This document shows, piece by piece, positions 44,824 to 56,257 of a stretch of DNA of 64,000 nucleotides. The stretch lies in NCBI RefSeq assembly GCF_901709675.1, contig NC_051097.1, positions 503,039 to 567,038 of the forward strand, given 5' to 3'. The notes beneath the pieces are model-generated. The model was not told where the DNA came from. It saw nothing but the letters and a program-made list of their open reading frames with translations, and made no database searches. Position numbers and translations under genes: made by a program. The DNA comes from Syngnathus acus (Eukaryota > Chordata > Actinopteri > Syngnathiformes > Syngnathidae). The stretch's first letter is position 1. The number at the start of each line of letters is the position of its first letter.

Positions 44824-45374
44824 ATGCATATATGTGTATGGAGTACACAAATTATACATTACTGTACTTTTAGTTACTTTTTTTTGTCAGCCTATTTTTT
44901 TTAACAGAATATTGTACAGCATATTATTTTTAACATACAGAACAGTTTTTAGCCAATGTAAGTGTATGTATCTTTATATGGGCTGCTATGTATCTTTATA
45001 TGGGCTGGTTACTGTTACATTTACATTTTTCCTTCACATTTAATGTTCCAATATTTAATAATGTAGGGAAAATATTGATTATTGTGTTCTTGACGTCAAA
45101 GGAAATTCTATGCAAAGCTGATTTCTCTAATTATGACATTTTGTACACATACAAGCATGCACACACACAAACACATGTACACACACACTTACACACACAC
45201 ACACTCACAGACTGACACTGCTGATTATAATACATTGGATGCAGTATCAGTAATTCAACAAAAGTGTACGGTATAAAATGATTCACCACCTGGCTAATGA
45301 GAGAAATATTCATTCCAAAGGAAATATATTATATTAGTATATTTTATATTATATTATAGTATATTATATTATAT
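44824..45374 (+). other. ajm1 3' UTR/flank
   Basis: Starts after the TAA at 44821-44823. Contains (CA)n at 45155-45205 and a (TATAT)n tract at 45325-45376. No other gene seen. The end of the UTR is not determined. Confidence 0.5.
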
Positions 45375-45690
45375 TATCCTCACAAGGGTCACAGGCATTC
45401 TAGAGCCTATCCCATATGTCTTTGGGTGGTAGGCAGGGCACATCCTGAACTGATTGCAAGCCAATTGCAGGGTACACAAATAACTATTCACACTCACAAT
45501 CACACATACGGACAATTTGGAGTAATCAATTGGCATACCCTAAATGTTTTTGTAATGGGTGAAGAAACTGGAGGACCTGGAGGAAACCCACGCAGTCATG
45601 GGGAGACCATGCAAAAGCTGGAATCGAACCCTGTACCTCTGAACTGTGAGGTAGACAGTGCTCCATCATGTCACCTTGTAGAAGACAAAA
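45375..45690 (+). repeat. dispersed repeat (TCCTCACAAGGGTCACAGG family), copy 1
   Basis: TCCTCACAAGGGTCACAGGC, then a GGAGGAAACCCACGCAGTC and GGAATCGAACCCTG block. This widespread fish repeat resembles LINE 3' UTR or SINE tails. No coding sequence. Confidence 0.65.
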
Positions 45691-46930
45691 CAAAAATCCT
45701 AAACTTTTAATATTTTTGTAGGTACTTTAAAGGTGAAATGTAGAAAGTTTGTTCAATGGGATTTTTTAGCATTGTAAGGATAAACAGTTTAAAGTTCGAA
45801 TGATTTGAATTAGTCAAAAGATGTAGAAATAGAGGAAGAATTATGTTCTAAAAATTTATTTTTGTGGGTATTTTAAATGTGAAAATGTTTAATTTTTTGG
45901 TGAGTGGGAATTATTATCTATGTCATTAGGAAAGTGTGTGGCCTGTTGGTTGACTTGCCACCAGACTTGGTTGATTGAGCTTGGCCTTTCACTCAAATCA
46001 TATTTACAAAAAATGTAAGTACCCTATCTTGTTTGTTGCGTGAAGAATGTTCTCCTGTGTTGTATTTATTTTATTTTGGTTTGCTTTGCTTTTTGTTTTA
46101 CTGAAGCAATACTGCTGGACATGATGGCTATCTTTGCAATGAAAGATTCTAATATTTAAAATTTTTACTGTTAACATTTTAACAGTAAGAATAATTACCT
46201 ATTTCAACAACAAGACTTGTCGTAATAATTGCAATGTCCTCACGTGACACATGAAAGCGTAACAGGAATAATTGTTATTAGAACAAAGTGACACAGATGT
46301 TCCATAATAGATACTGTATGTGCTACATTAAATATTCAGTGTTCAGTGGCATTTTTAGGCTGTGTTTATTGTGTGTGATTTATGCTTTCAGTTTTACATT
46401 GTAAACCATGACACTGTTCCTTTGTTGCATGAGTTTATTATGAAATGAACATATTTTAATGGTGACACCTTAGGCTATGTTCACTCTGCAGCAGCCACAG
46501 CTTTCTGTTGAATTGTCTTAAACTCCACAATAGTATGGCATTAATTTTGCATGCAAACGAAGTTGTCATGTGGGAAACATATTTCTTAGACTTTTTCCCC
46601 AGGTGAATCTTGACTTTTTCTAACGAGGGAAAATGTGTGAAGCATTAGGTCACCCAAAATCAACCAGAATCAACCAGATTCCTGAGATTGCATTTAAATA
46701 ATTGATGTGGATGAGAACTGATGGCCGAAAGGAAGTCGGAAGTATTGCACTGTAATTCCTACTGCGTTGCATGTGCACACTTTCTAAAGTCATTTTCATA
46801 TTTTTTTTTTTATTTTGTACTATGTACTATGCAATGCTGTTATTTCCCTTTCTGTATCACAATGAGTTGGTAAGTCAACAAATGCAAACGTGCAAACACC
46901 ATTCCATCCTCAATTATACAAACCGTTTTG
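45691..46930 (+). other. ajm1 3' flank between repeat copies
   Basis: AT-rich, no gene recognised. Confidence 0.4.
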
Positions 46931-47262
46931 TCCTCACAAGGGTCGCAGGTGTACTGGAGCCTATTCCACCTGACTTTGGGAAGTAGACAGACTTTGGGAA
47001 CTGTTTGGCAGTCAATCAAAGGGCATACATAGACCAAACAAACAACCGTTCACACTCATAATAAAACCTGAGGGCAATTTAGAATATGATAGTCAATTAT
47101 TAACCAAGCTACCCTGCGTCTTTTTGGAAAGTGGGAGGAAATTTGAGTACCCAAAGAAAACCCATGCAGGCTCGAGGAGAATATACAAACTCCAGCCTGG
47201 GTTCAAACCTACTGCCTCTACACTGTGAGGTGGCCATGCTAACTATGCTACCACAGTAAAAG
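46931..47262 (+). repeat. dispersed repeat (TCCTCACAAGGGTCACAGG family), copy 2
   Basis: TCCTCACAAGGGTCGCAGG, GGAAAGTGGGAGGAAATTTG, GGGTTCAAACCTACTGCCTC in the same order as copy 1, about 1.56 kb downstream and in the same orientation. Confidence 0.65.
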
Positions 47263-47697
47263 TGAAATGTGACTCTTGCCCGGTCTCTTGCAGTCAATCT
47301 TTCCACGTACCTGTGTACCGTCACTACCAATTGAAAATAATTAATTTGTCATCCAAATTGAAGCAGCAGTTAACACCCAACAGAGCACTCTTGGGTATAT
47401 ATATTATATAGTTATAATAACATGAGCAATTTAACAGTCTTATCCATACACAATGACATAGACAAGTTCAGTGACACAAATATTTACTGAGAATAAATAT
47501 ATTTTTGAGAAAGAAAATGGCTTTTGCAGAGGAACTGTAGTGTTTTGCCATTTGTACAAATTGTTTTGAGAAATGCACTGACTGTTTTGCAAGTTTCAAT
47601 TCTGATTTGAGAAATGTACCAAAGTCACTGAGAAAAACCGCAGTATTGTTTTGTGTACAGCTTTGTAACAGCTGCAGCTGTTGTGAAATTGTTGTAT

Positions 47698-47703
47698 AAA
47701 TAA
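47698..47703 (+). promoter_or_regulatory. candidate distal polyadenylation signal
   Basis: AATAAA in GTATAAATAAAGCGGAG. It could end a long ajm1 3' UTR (about 2.9 kb), but this is only a motif match. Confidence 0.25.
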
Positions 47704-48125
47704 AGCGGAGTTGAGTAATTTGAAATTTTCAGCAAAATGAACACACCTGAAAAATTTCATGAATATTTCAAATATGGGGAAACCTCAAAAATGATTAATT
47801 TGTTTCAAGAATTAAAAAAAAAAAAAATACAGCTGCAAACAGTGACAAATGGGATCTCCATTGAGAGTTCAAATAAGTCAGGGGGTGCACCAGTCACCAG
47901 TCTGTATAGGTATAGTGCTTGAAGGACATCTGAGTAGTGTGTATTCATGATTTGTAATTATCTACTTCCAGGAGTCTCACTAATAGAGCTGGACAGTATG
48001 TTGTTTTCATACTGATCAATACCAAAATAGATTTCAAACTATTGATACATAAGAACCTACAGAAAAGAGGCTGAATTGGGGTAAATTAATTTTAACATAG
48101 AATATTTAACTTTCAATATGTCAAA

Positions 48126-48391
48126 CAGGACAGGGCAGCCAATTGCAGCAAGATGCAGACTTTATTGTTGAGAGAGGAAGGGTACATGGAGTGCTGGAGG
48201 TCTGGCTGGTCAGGTGTGGCTGGGTTGCAGGGATGCGGCTGGTGGGCACGGATGGCAGCGCCACAACGGGTCATCTCCCATAGCGTGACTGGCAGGGTGG
48301 TGACTGAAACCAACCTAGGGAGGAACGCAACTGATCAAGAGCGCAGCATGACAGAGCGTAGGTGGGATTCGTAGTCTGTACCAAGGTGGTG
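48126..48391 (-). mobile_element. LTR-like remnant next to the large transposon
   Basis: ACAGGGCAGCCAATTGCAGC and GACTTTATTGTTGAGAG match the block shared by the LTRs at 14602, 22631 and 29070. It is cut off at the terminus of the large transposon. Confidence 0.5.
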
Positions 48392-49343
48392 GACCTGCGT
48401 GAAGCTGGCCCCCCACCCCACGCAAAATTTAAGCAAAATAGTCAGTTTCGTTTGTGCTGGTTTGTGCAGCAAAAATTTTCGTTTGTGCTGCTATGGTTTT
48501 TTAGTTATGAACGATTCTTTTATAGGTCATCCAGAGTTCACCCAGCCCCCCATCTGCTCAAAATGGACCCAAAACGGTACCGTTCATTTGTGCTTCGTTA
48601 GTGCTGGTTTGTGCAGCAAAAATTTTCGTTTGTGCTGCTTCCGTTTCGGAGATATTACACATTTATTTTATAGCGATGACGTCACCTAGCCCCCCACTTC
48701 CCTCCAAATGGACCCAAAATGGTACCGTTCGTTTGTGCTTCGTTTGTGCAGGTTTGTGCAGCAAAAATTTTCGTTTGTGCTGCTTCCGTTTCGGAGATAT
48801 TACACATTTATTTTATAGCGATGACGTCACCCAGCCCCCCACCTCGCTCCAAATGGACCCAAAATGGTACCGTTCGTTTGTGCAGGTTTGTGCAGCAAAA
48901 ATCTTCGTTTGTGCTGCTATGGTTTTTTAGTTATGAACGATTCTTTTATAGGTCATCCAGAGTTCACCCAGCCCCCCATCTGCTCAAAATGGACCCAAAA
49001 CGGTACCGTTCGTTTGTGCTTCGTTAGTGCTGGTTTGTGCAGCAAAAATTTTCGTTTGTGCTGCTTCCGTTTCGGAGATATTACACATTTATTTTATAGC
49101 GATGACGTCACCTAGCCCCCCACTTCGCTCCAAATGGACCCAAAATGGTACCGTTCGTTTGTGCTTCGTTTGTGCAGGTTTGTGCAGCAAAAATTTTCGT
49201 TTGTGCTGCTTCCGTTTCGGAGATATTACACATTTATTTTATAGCGATGACGTCAGGTAGCCCCGCCCCCCTGTTTACTTCCAAATTGACCCAAAATAGT
49301 GCCGTTCGTTTGTGTTTCGTTTGTGCTGGTTTGTGCTGCAAAA
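48392..49343 (+). repeat. left terminal inverted repeat, monomer order A-B-B-A-B-B
   Basis: Two ~140-bp monomer types share GGTACCGTTCGTTTGTGC and GTGCAGCAAAAATTTTCG. Type A continues GGTTTTTTAGTTATGAACGA; type B continues TTTCGGAGATATTACACATT and ends in TGACGTCA. A starts near 48490 and 48920, B near 48645, 48787, 49065 and 49210. Confidence 0.93.
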
Positions 49344-49793
49344 ATGGTACCGATTGTGCCGCAAAAAAATTTGTTGACGTTCAGTGAATCATTCAATTTG
49401 TCATTTATTTAATACTAATTTATTTTCTAGAGATGTCAAATCCTTGCTCCATGGATCGTTAATTAACCATTTGTTTGTGCCATTGCAATTTTTCATTATT
49501 AAAATCATGCATCTTCATTAACCCCCTGTCATGTATTTTATTCTTTTTCACTTGACATCATGATAACTCCTTAATTCTTACACATGTATTATCCAACTAA
49601 TTACCATGCCAAGTGACCTCTGCAGGCCGGTAAGACATATCGCAACAGGGTGGCGAAAAACAAAGACGTGCAACTTTTTCAAGCGACAAATACACAACTA
49701 TCTCCGAAGATTTAATAACAGTGAGTGACAGAAAGTGTCTTTTTCTGGGAAGTGACCATCGACCAATGTAAGTAAAAACTTTGTGAGGGCAGG

Positions 49794-50074
49794 ATGGAAC
49801 CACATGTATGGCGAGCATCACAGGCAAATAAATCGATGGACTTCGGAGACCCTGAGCCACGCCACCTGCCAAATTTGGCCACCCTGCGCAAGGCAAAGCA
49901 AGAGAAAAATGATTTGGCATTAGGTGACAAAAATCCAATTTTATCATTGCAGATGTTGAAATACAGTGCACCTCACAGTGACAGCATCAAAGACATTGGA
50001 CTTGACAAGTTTTTCTGTCACTATTGGAGTCAAACACAAATGCATGTGTACAAGAGCTTAAAGAAATCCCACCC
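49794..50074 (+). CDS. transposase-USP protein of the large transposon, N-terminal part
   Basis: An open frame beginning at ATG 49794 reads MEPHVWRASQANKSMDFGDP, then LPNLATLRKAKQEKN, SDSIKDIGLDKFFCHYWSQT and KSLKKSHP, where the retrovirus interrupts it. The next codons of the same protein continue at 56688. A GTAAGT at about 49767 and a CAG before 49793 hint at a small intron and one more upstream exon, but I cannot confirm an earlier start. Segments like this precede the catalytic core in Mutator-like and related transposases (inference). Confidence 0.6.
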
Positions 50075-50503
50075 TGTTAGGGTTTGCAGAATATCTTCAT
50101 CGTATGATTATGTTGGAATGTAACCTGTAATAATTTACCTAGCCTGTCCTGTCTTACCAAAAGTAGTAGACCAAAGTGCTAAGCTCTTTTCACCTGATTG
50201 ACTAGCTGCAGAGGAAGCAATCAGAGTTGCTTTGTTTCCACAAAATCGTAAAAGGCCCCCTGCTATGCTTTGATCAGCAGGGGAGCGTCTTCACCCCATC
50301 CTGGGTCCTCACACCCCCACTTTCAACCCCACTGTGTTTCTTCTCAATAAATATGCACCCGATGAGGCCTGACGTCAGACTTCATTCGACCATCGCTGTA
50401 AGCACAGCGACGAGTGAACTCTCCGCCTGCAGGTGTCTGAAACGACTAACTTGTCTCCAGTGTGGTTCTTGCAAAATAAGTTAGAGTGAACACTACCCTA
50501 ACA
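50075..50503 (+). repeat. 5' LTR of the ERV
   Basis: TGTTAGGGTTTGCAG to CACTACCCTAACA. Contains AATAAA at 50346-50351 and a TGACGTCA at 50370-50377. Differs from the 3' LTR by one indel (poly-A near 50173) and one substitution (AAAATCG/AAAGTCG). Confidence 0.97.
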
Positions 50504-50506
50504 TTT

Positions 50507-50524
50507 TGGTGCCGAAACCCGGGA
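50507..50524 (+). promoter_or_regulatory. primer-binding site, complementary to tRNA-Phe
   Basis: TGGTGCCGAAACCCGGGA, 3 nt after the 5' LTR, is the exact complement of the 18-nt 3' end of vertebrate tRNA-Phe (established tRNA sequence). Confidence 0.88.
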
Positions 50525-50779
50525 CCCTCATACCCGCCATCTGGCTGACGGAGGACGACGCGCTGTACACCGTCGACGGGCCAGCGTCCATTAGGAGGAC
50601 CTGGTAAAGAAAGACCTGGGAAGGAAATTCTTCGCTGGGCCAGCGTCTTAGGTCTGCCTTCGTCTGACAGAGGTGGATTGACGGGACCCGGCAGTGCAAC
50701 GAACCAGGGGACAAGTAAGTTAACGCCCTAAAGTTGTGTGATTGTGTTGTTGTGAAACGCGTAAAAGGTAGAGGTGCAC

Positions 50780-51125
50780 GGAATATAGCTTGGGTTCGAG
50801 TCCCAGGGGAAGTAACAGACTAAGAAAAGCAGAGCTTCTTTTTCGTTCATCGAAGAAGTGCGTAGATTCTTCTTTGTCTGTTCTTCCAAGCTGAGGGATC
50901 TGGCTTGGGTTAGAGTCCCAGTGGAAGGAACGTGCTAAGAAACACGGAGCTTCTTTTTTGTTAATCAAAGAAGGGTGTAGATATTTCTTTGTACGTTTCT
51001 CCGGCCAAAGAACAGCTTGGGTTCAAGTCCCAGTGGAAGGAACGGGCTAAGAAAGAACAGAGTTTCTTTTTCCTAATTGAAGAAGGGCGTAGATTCTTTT
51101 TTCTGTCCGTTCCTCCAAGCTGTGT
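50780..51125 (+). repeat. three ~114-bp leader repeats with T-arm-like hairpins
   Basis: Each unit has CTTGGG-TTxxAGT-CCCAG (stem-loops starting 50789, 50904 and 51016) and a GAGCTTCTTTTT...GAAGAAG hairpin. They lie between the primer site and gag, where retroviral packaging signals usually sit. Confidence 0.75.
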
Positions 51126-51318
51126 TGGAGGGTTTTACACCCATCCTGGATAGGCCTAAAAATAAAAAGCGCTGGTGTTTGTGTGGTTGAGAGTGCGACT
51201 GGTAGGATAAATTGACCGCAAAGAGAATTTGGCGGAAGGTCAATTTAAACCTGCATTGAGGATCCTCAAAGAAAATAAAAATAAAAAAAATTGTATAAAC
51301 CTAAAATACCAAATTAAG

Positions 51319-52098
51319 ATGGGAAACAAAACCGGTAAATCCCTAGCTCTTGAAGGAGATGAGAAGTACATGGCGAGTAAATTTCTTAATTGTATGCAAT
51401 ACATGCCAAAGTGGAAGAAAAAGTATGGAGTAGAAGGGAAGTTGAAAGTTGAAGTGTGGAAGATAGTGGTTGATGTTTTGGAGGAGAGTGTGACTAGGAA
51501 GTCAAAGGGACTGAAAAAGAAAAGTAAAGAGAAAGAATTGATTTGTGCTAGAATGTGGTTGAATGCTTCACAAGAGAAAAGAGAACAAATTCAGGAGACA
51601 AAACCTGGAAAGATAAAAAGTGATGAGACCGCCATTCAATTAAGATTTGAAAAAGAATTCTGGGTGCACAGTGGCACCCCATTCGATGATGCGGCTGAGA
51701 GTGCTTATCAGCAACGTCTTAAAAACGCGCTCATCACTGTTTCCCCCCCCGACTTCGGCAACTGGGTGAGGAAACATTTGGTGGAAGTAGATATTGCAAG
51801 TGTGACAACAACTACGCAATGGGCCAAAAGTTCTGATGTATTTCATCTAGGCGATGATGATGATGTTGACCTAGATGAAGATACAACAGTCTTCTTTCAT
51901 GGGTCCCAGCAGGCCAGAGGAAGAGGTAGAGGCCAACAAGGTCGCAGGCCGCAATATAATTCAAAACCCCCATCAGATTCTGACAACTGTTGGGACTGTG
52001 GGAGACGGGGACACTTCGCAAGAGAGTGTCGTCAGGCAAAACGACACCTATCAAAGGGTGGAGGAAGGGGCAGAGGAAAAGCCAAATTGTCAGCGTGA
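51319..52098 (+). CDS. gag: ERV Gag, short form with one CCHC knuckle
   Basis: Retroviral structural polyprotein. I chose the ATG at 51319 over an earlier in-frame one at 51229 because it begins MGNKTGKS, a typical N-myristoylation signal for membrane targeting. The open frame is 259 codons: a Lys-rich N-terminal matrix-like region, an acidic stretch DDDDVDLDED, an RGRGRGQQGRR basic patch, and one zinc knuckle CWDCGRRGHFAREC near residue 224. It is about half the usual length, so most of the capsid region is probably deleted. No protease follows. Confidence 0.78.
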   Translation: MGNKTGKSLALEGDEKYMASKFLNCMQYMPKWKKKYGVEGKLKVEVWKIVVDVLEESVTRKSKGLKKKSKEKELICARMWLNASQEKREQIQETKPGKIKSDETAIQLRFEKEFWVHSGTPFDDAAESAYQQRLKNALITVSPPDFGNWVRKHLVEVDIASVTTTTQWAKSSDVFHLGDDDDVDLDEDTTVFFHGSQQARGRGRGQQGRRPQYNSKPPSDSDNCWDCGRRGHFARECRQAKRHLSKGGGRGRGKAKLSA

Positions 52099-53057
52099 CT
52101 AGATTCCTCCCCTGTGATCTCTTGTGCTCCTACAGAGGAGAAATAACAGATGTCCATATGAAAGCAAGACATGTCATTGTCAGATTATTAGAACGTTTTT
52201 AGATTGTTAGAGCTCCTGTCCATGCAAGGAGTATGACAATGCTGTTGTATGCCCAATGACAAATGACCAGAGATCAAATTGTGTATGTACACTAAAGTTA
52301 AAATTTGCAAATCTAGTGGTAAATGAATGCAACTGGCTTCTAGAAGATAAATAAAACTTAGAATGTGCTGTCCTCGTGTGCGTGGGAGGGACCAGCTCAT
52401 GATCGACCACAGGAAATGGCCAGCCTGTGACGAATCATTGGTGCTGGGATCTACCTTACGCGCGCGAGAGCTGTGCATGCGTGTTAAAATTATGAAAATT
52501 GGCTAAACTTTTAGTGCACAGAAATTTGCTAGACTGTGGTCTATCCAATTTGCACCGCAGAACAGAAACGCTTTTGAAAGATAAAAATGAGAGGAAAAGA
52601 GAGAAATCTGTTTGCGAGCAGAAACGATCCACACTAGTGCATTGTAAGTAAGAAACGACAGGAACATGCTTTCAGGAATTGGAAGAATCAAAATTGTGAA
52701 GGAAAACTTCTGATTGATTTGCCAGCAGTTTTTTTTTTGCGTGTTGAGTTTTTTTGGATTGTGGATTGTTCTATCAAGAACCTTGAGATGGAAACGGTAT
52801 GTGAATGTGTGTGGTGAGCTTGGATTGTATTGGGACCGATGTGATAGAAAGTCTCCTTCTTGGAGACTGGTGTGAGATGCAAAGAGCATTGATGACTGAT
52901 TGCCTGATGAAGGGAAAATACAGGTTGAATGGTTGGCGTTGTGGACACTTCTATCCAAATTAGTAGAGCGACTTTGAAGAAAGAGTGATTTTGAGTACGT
53001 TAAATGCTAAGGAAGAAATAAATATATAAAGGGAACAATCAAAGTGGGTATGCAATT
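52099..53057 (+). other. ERV interior without recognisable pol
   Basis: Protease and reverse transcriptase would be expected here. I see no reverse-transcriptase motif in any frame. A deletion or replacement by unrelated sequence is likely. Confidence 0.6.
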
Positions 53058-53482
53058 GTGAAATTGCCATACCAGATCGCTGAAGCAGAGGAGCTTCCAT
53101 ACAGCAGGTCGGCGCAGGCTGCTGAGCTAATTGCACTAACAAGAGCTTGTGAATTGGCGGAAGATAAGGAAGTCACTGTATACACAGACAGTCAGTATGC
53201 GTTTTCTACTCTGTTCTATTTTGCAAACAATGGGAGCGCAGGGGGTTGACAACATCAACTGGTAAGCCAGTTACCCACGCCTCCTTGTTGAAAGACTTGT
53301 TGCAGGCCATTCATTTACCTGCTAAACTGGCTGTGTGTAAATGTGCTGCTCACACCACAGGCACAGACGAAGCCTCGAATGGAAACAGACTAGCGGACAG
53401 AATTGCTAAAGAAGCGGCAGCAGGGAAACATGGCCATGAATTTTTTTTTAATAGATTCAGAGGACACGCAACTCATAGATAA
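53058..53482 (+). pseudogene. pol: ERV pol: RNase H remnant
   Basis: Removes the RNA strand during reverse transcription. Catalytic-type motifs AELIALTRACELA (Glu) and VYTDSQYAF (Asp) are in the first frame. After a frameshift near 53240 come TSTGKPVTHASLLKDLLQAI and CAAHTTG...GNRLADRIA (His and Asp). The preceding polymerase is missing. Confidence 0.85.
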
Positions 53483-53508
53483 GACTATACTGACAGATAT
53501 GCAGGGCA

Positions 53509-54030
53509 ATGCTCCAATGGTGGAAAAAACGAATGTGGACGACAAAAGGAGCAATAGCGGACACAGATAATATCCTCCGCGTCGATGACAAACCTGTTTT
53601 GCCTAAGTCACTCTTTAAAGCAGCGGCAATTGCGACGCATGGGCCTTGCCATGTGTCGACAGGGGGGATGAGGTCCATCATACATCAACAATTCACTACC
53701 TTTGGTTTGGATGTTTACTTAAAAAAAATTTTTGTAAAGCATGTCCCGTTTGTGTGAAACATAATCCACAAGGAAACATGAGACCTAAGAGAGGCTCATT
53801 TCCAAAACCGTCTTACCCATTTCAAATCATGCACATGGATTTTATTGAGCTCACACAAAGTGGACCTCACAAATACTGCCTAGTGATGATTGATGCATTT
53901 TTCCAAATGGGTGGAAATAGTTCCGTCTAAACGTGCGGATGCCTTAACAGTGGCAAAAGCCATTTGCAAAGCCATCATACCGACTCATGGCATCCCCCAA
54001 ACCATTTACAGTGACAATGGTCCACAAGAT
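53509..54030 (+). pseudogene. pol: ERV pol: integrase remnant, lacking its C-terminal part
   Basis: Inserts viral DNA into the host genome. The HHCC zinc-finger region is visible across two frames (ATHGPCHVSTGGMRSIIHQQ and, after a shift near 53740, CPVCVKHN). The core has HMDFIEL (first Asp), another frame break near 53900, and YSDNGP (second Asp). The third catalytic residue and the C-terminal domain are missing, since the sequence switches to unrelated or env-like material after about 54030. Confidence 0.82.
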
Positions 54031-54329
54031 GAAGAACAGTCTTTGGCAGACTGCATGATTAGAACCGCTCAGACTGACAGAGGTGTCAAATGCAAATGTA
54101 CTGCCGCCTGATCTTTCATCCTCACAGGTCGACAACAGCGTCAAGCCAGGAGGACTGGGGTCTACATCAAAGTCATCAAAAGAAAGAGCTGGCCAGCCCA
54201 CGGTGGGAGGGGACCATTTCCAAGTCCTGCTTGACTACCCCCACCGCAGTAAAGATAGCTGAACGGCCACTGGATTCACCTCAGCCACTGCAAGTTGCAG
54301 AGAGTGCTGGACCCCTAATTCGGAGTGGT

Positions 54330-55476
54330 GGGGAAGGCTAACTTCAAAGGAGTCCTATCGTTTAGGGTGGGACGTCTCAATGTTGGTGAAGAAAACAACG
54401 ATCCCCACTCCGCTAGGCGAGGGGATGTCCCCGGTGTCTCTGCCATCCTAGTAGCAACGGGGGCTCCATATGCCAGATGGATCCTCTGCTTGCGTTGTGG
54501 TTGGAGCGTGCTATGGTCTATGGACTCAACCTGAACAGACCAAGTGACAAGGTTGTACCGTGGAAAACGATGGTCACGACGATGAGAACTTGAGGACTGG
54601 TCATGGGACCCCAGAAACCCATACGAAACAACACTTGGTACCGCTACGTCAAATTCACTGTGAGATCGCACACACAGGAGGGCTGCTATGTGTGTTCCAA
54701 ACTCCCGCCGTCCTCCACACAAGTTCACTTGGAGGCCAGAGCAATGAATGTCACTGAAGCCGAAATGCATGGCATCCATGGGAGGAGTTGGATATCAACA
54801 CCGTGCTGTCACAGTCAGTGATGCCGACCCGTCCCGCCCTGGACTTGCGGAAGGTACCTGTGATCAGCTTTTTCTGGACAAATCTCAATGTGACTGTTTA
54901 AAGGACGAACACTGCCGCAGGTGGCCCTTCACAGACCGGCCACCTGGAGTGAACTATACGTGTTACGTCCAAGGAAGTGAGGACCCACAAATGCATTGAC
55001 AGAGACTGCTCTCCAGGAGGGAACTGGATGGGAGCTTTGGACATCGCCACTGAGTGTCAGGATAAGAGAGCCATTTCAGGTGTGAGGGCTCTCCGACCAA
55101 CATGGCTGCACCATCAAACGGAACATACTTCATACAGAATGGCTGTGTGCTTTGTGGTCACAAGGGTTTATCCGATGCTGCCCGCCAACTGGACAGGAGT
55201 GTGGCACCAGGTGGGTGACAGACCACACCTACAGGATACAACATCGTCAGCTGACGACAGCACACAACTCTTCTGGACGTCGACGCAGGGCGATTACAAC
55301 CTTTGACCCCATGACCCTGTCTGGGGTGCGAATGTTCCGACGACCATAAAATATGGCCTGTCGGAAACAAAGTGGTTCATGCGCTTTTTCCCTTGGATCG
55401 GAGTGGAAAACAATCTCTCTTCATCGAGACACTGACTATCGTTTTCAATCCTTTGTGAACCTCTCACTGCAAGTCG
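54330..55476 (+). pseudogene. env: ERV env, surface-subunit remnant
   Basis: Cys-rich pieces in several frames, including potential N-glycosylation sites such as NYT near 54953 and NWT near 55193. Multiple shifts and stops prevent a continuous product. Assignment rests on position before the TM subunit and on composition. Confidence 0.6.
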
Positions 55477-55944
55477 ATGATGGACAAACATAGAGAGATC
55501 CAGGCTATTAGACTAATGGTCTTGCAAAACAGGATGGTTCTGGACTTGTTGACGGCAGCACAAGGTGGTGTGTGCCACATCATTGGGACTTCCTGTTGCA
55601 CATACATTCCAGGAGATAACGACACGCACATCAAGGAAGCCATGAACTCACTGAGGAATTTACAGCAGGCCATGTCGGAGGATAACATCCCACATCAATG
55701 GGATTTCTTTTCATGGCTATTCTCTGGCGCGTGGTGGCAGTTGCTGTTGAAACTTGTGACTCCTGTGCTTGCTGTGCTGGTATTGTTGTGCTTGTTTACG
55801 ACCTGTGTTATCCCGTGTTTGAAGTCTGCTGTGACAAGGTTTGTGTCTTCTACCGTGGCACAAGTGCATATACAACTTCTTAGAGATGACGGATGTGATG
55901 ACTGTGATGTGCTGCGAGACGTGGATTGCGTAGATGCTGTTTAG
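55477..55944 (+). pseudogene. env: ERV env, transmembrane-subunit frame
   Basis: An open frame of 155 codons. It begins within the ectodomain helix (LQNRMVLDLLTAAQGG, the region that corresponds to the so-called immunosuppressive stretch of gamma-type TM proteins), followed by the CX6CC motif (C33 to C41) that bonds SU to TM in that group. A hydrophobic anchor (LLLKLVTPVLAVLVLLCLF) and a ~40-residue cytoplasmic tail follow. No fusion peptide lies in the same frame, so it is only part of an env gene. Confidence 0.85.
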
Positions 55945-56242
55945 CTCAGCATTCTTTTACAGAAACTTGATGATTTGACCATCGAAAATGCCTTGCAAGT
56001 GATGGGTACAATGATGTACTGTTTCTGTGTTTTTCTTTTTTTATTGATAACATTCTGGTCGCCTAAGGCAGAGGGGCCGTGTAACTCTTTTCCTGCATTT
56101 AATCTGGCCGCAGGTTTTTCAGTTGCACACAAAATTTGGACTGGAGCATTGAGGGAAATGCCTCGTCTTCACTGGAAATTATTGCTGTCATTGTATTTTC
56201 TTTCTTATGTTTGATTGATCGGGTTTGACATACTCATATGAT

Positions 56243-56255
56243 AAAACAGGGGGGA
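56243..56255 (+). promoter_or_regulatory. polypurine tract of the ERV
   Basis: AAAACAGGGGGGA directly before the 3' LTR, the usual plus-strand primer site. Confidence 0.75.
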
Positions 56256-56257
56256 TA

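Noticed and set aside
48362-49387. Series of 70-110 codon frames with CAAKIFVCAAS-type sequence (also 59439-60126 on the minus strand)
   Set aside because: They are the terminal monomers of the large transposon read in different frames; both arms give the same peptides.
50789-51034. tRNA genes suggested by GGGTTCGAGTCCC
   Set aside because: Only the T-arm-like hairpin is present; no acceptor, D- or anticodon arms fit. Kept as leader hairpins.
51229-51318. Upstream gag start at 51229
   Set aside because: The next in-frame ATG gives a myristoylation-type MGNKTGKS start, which fits retroviral Gag better.
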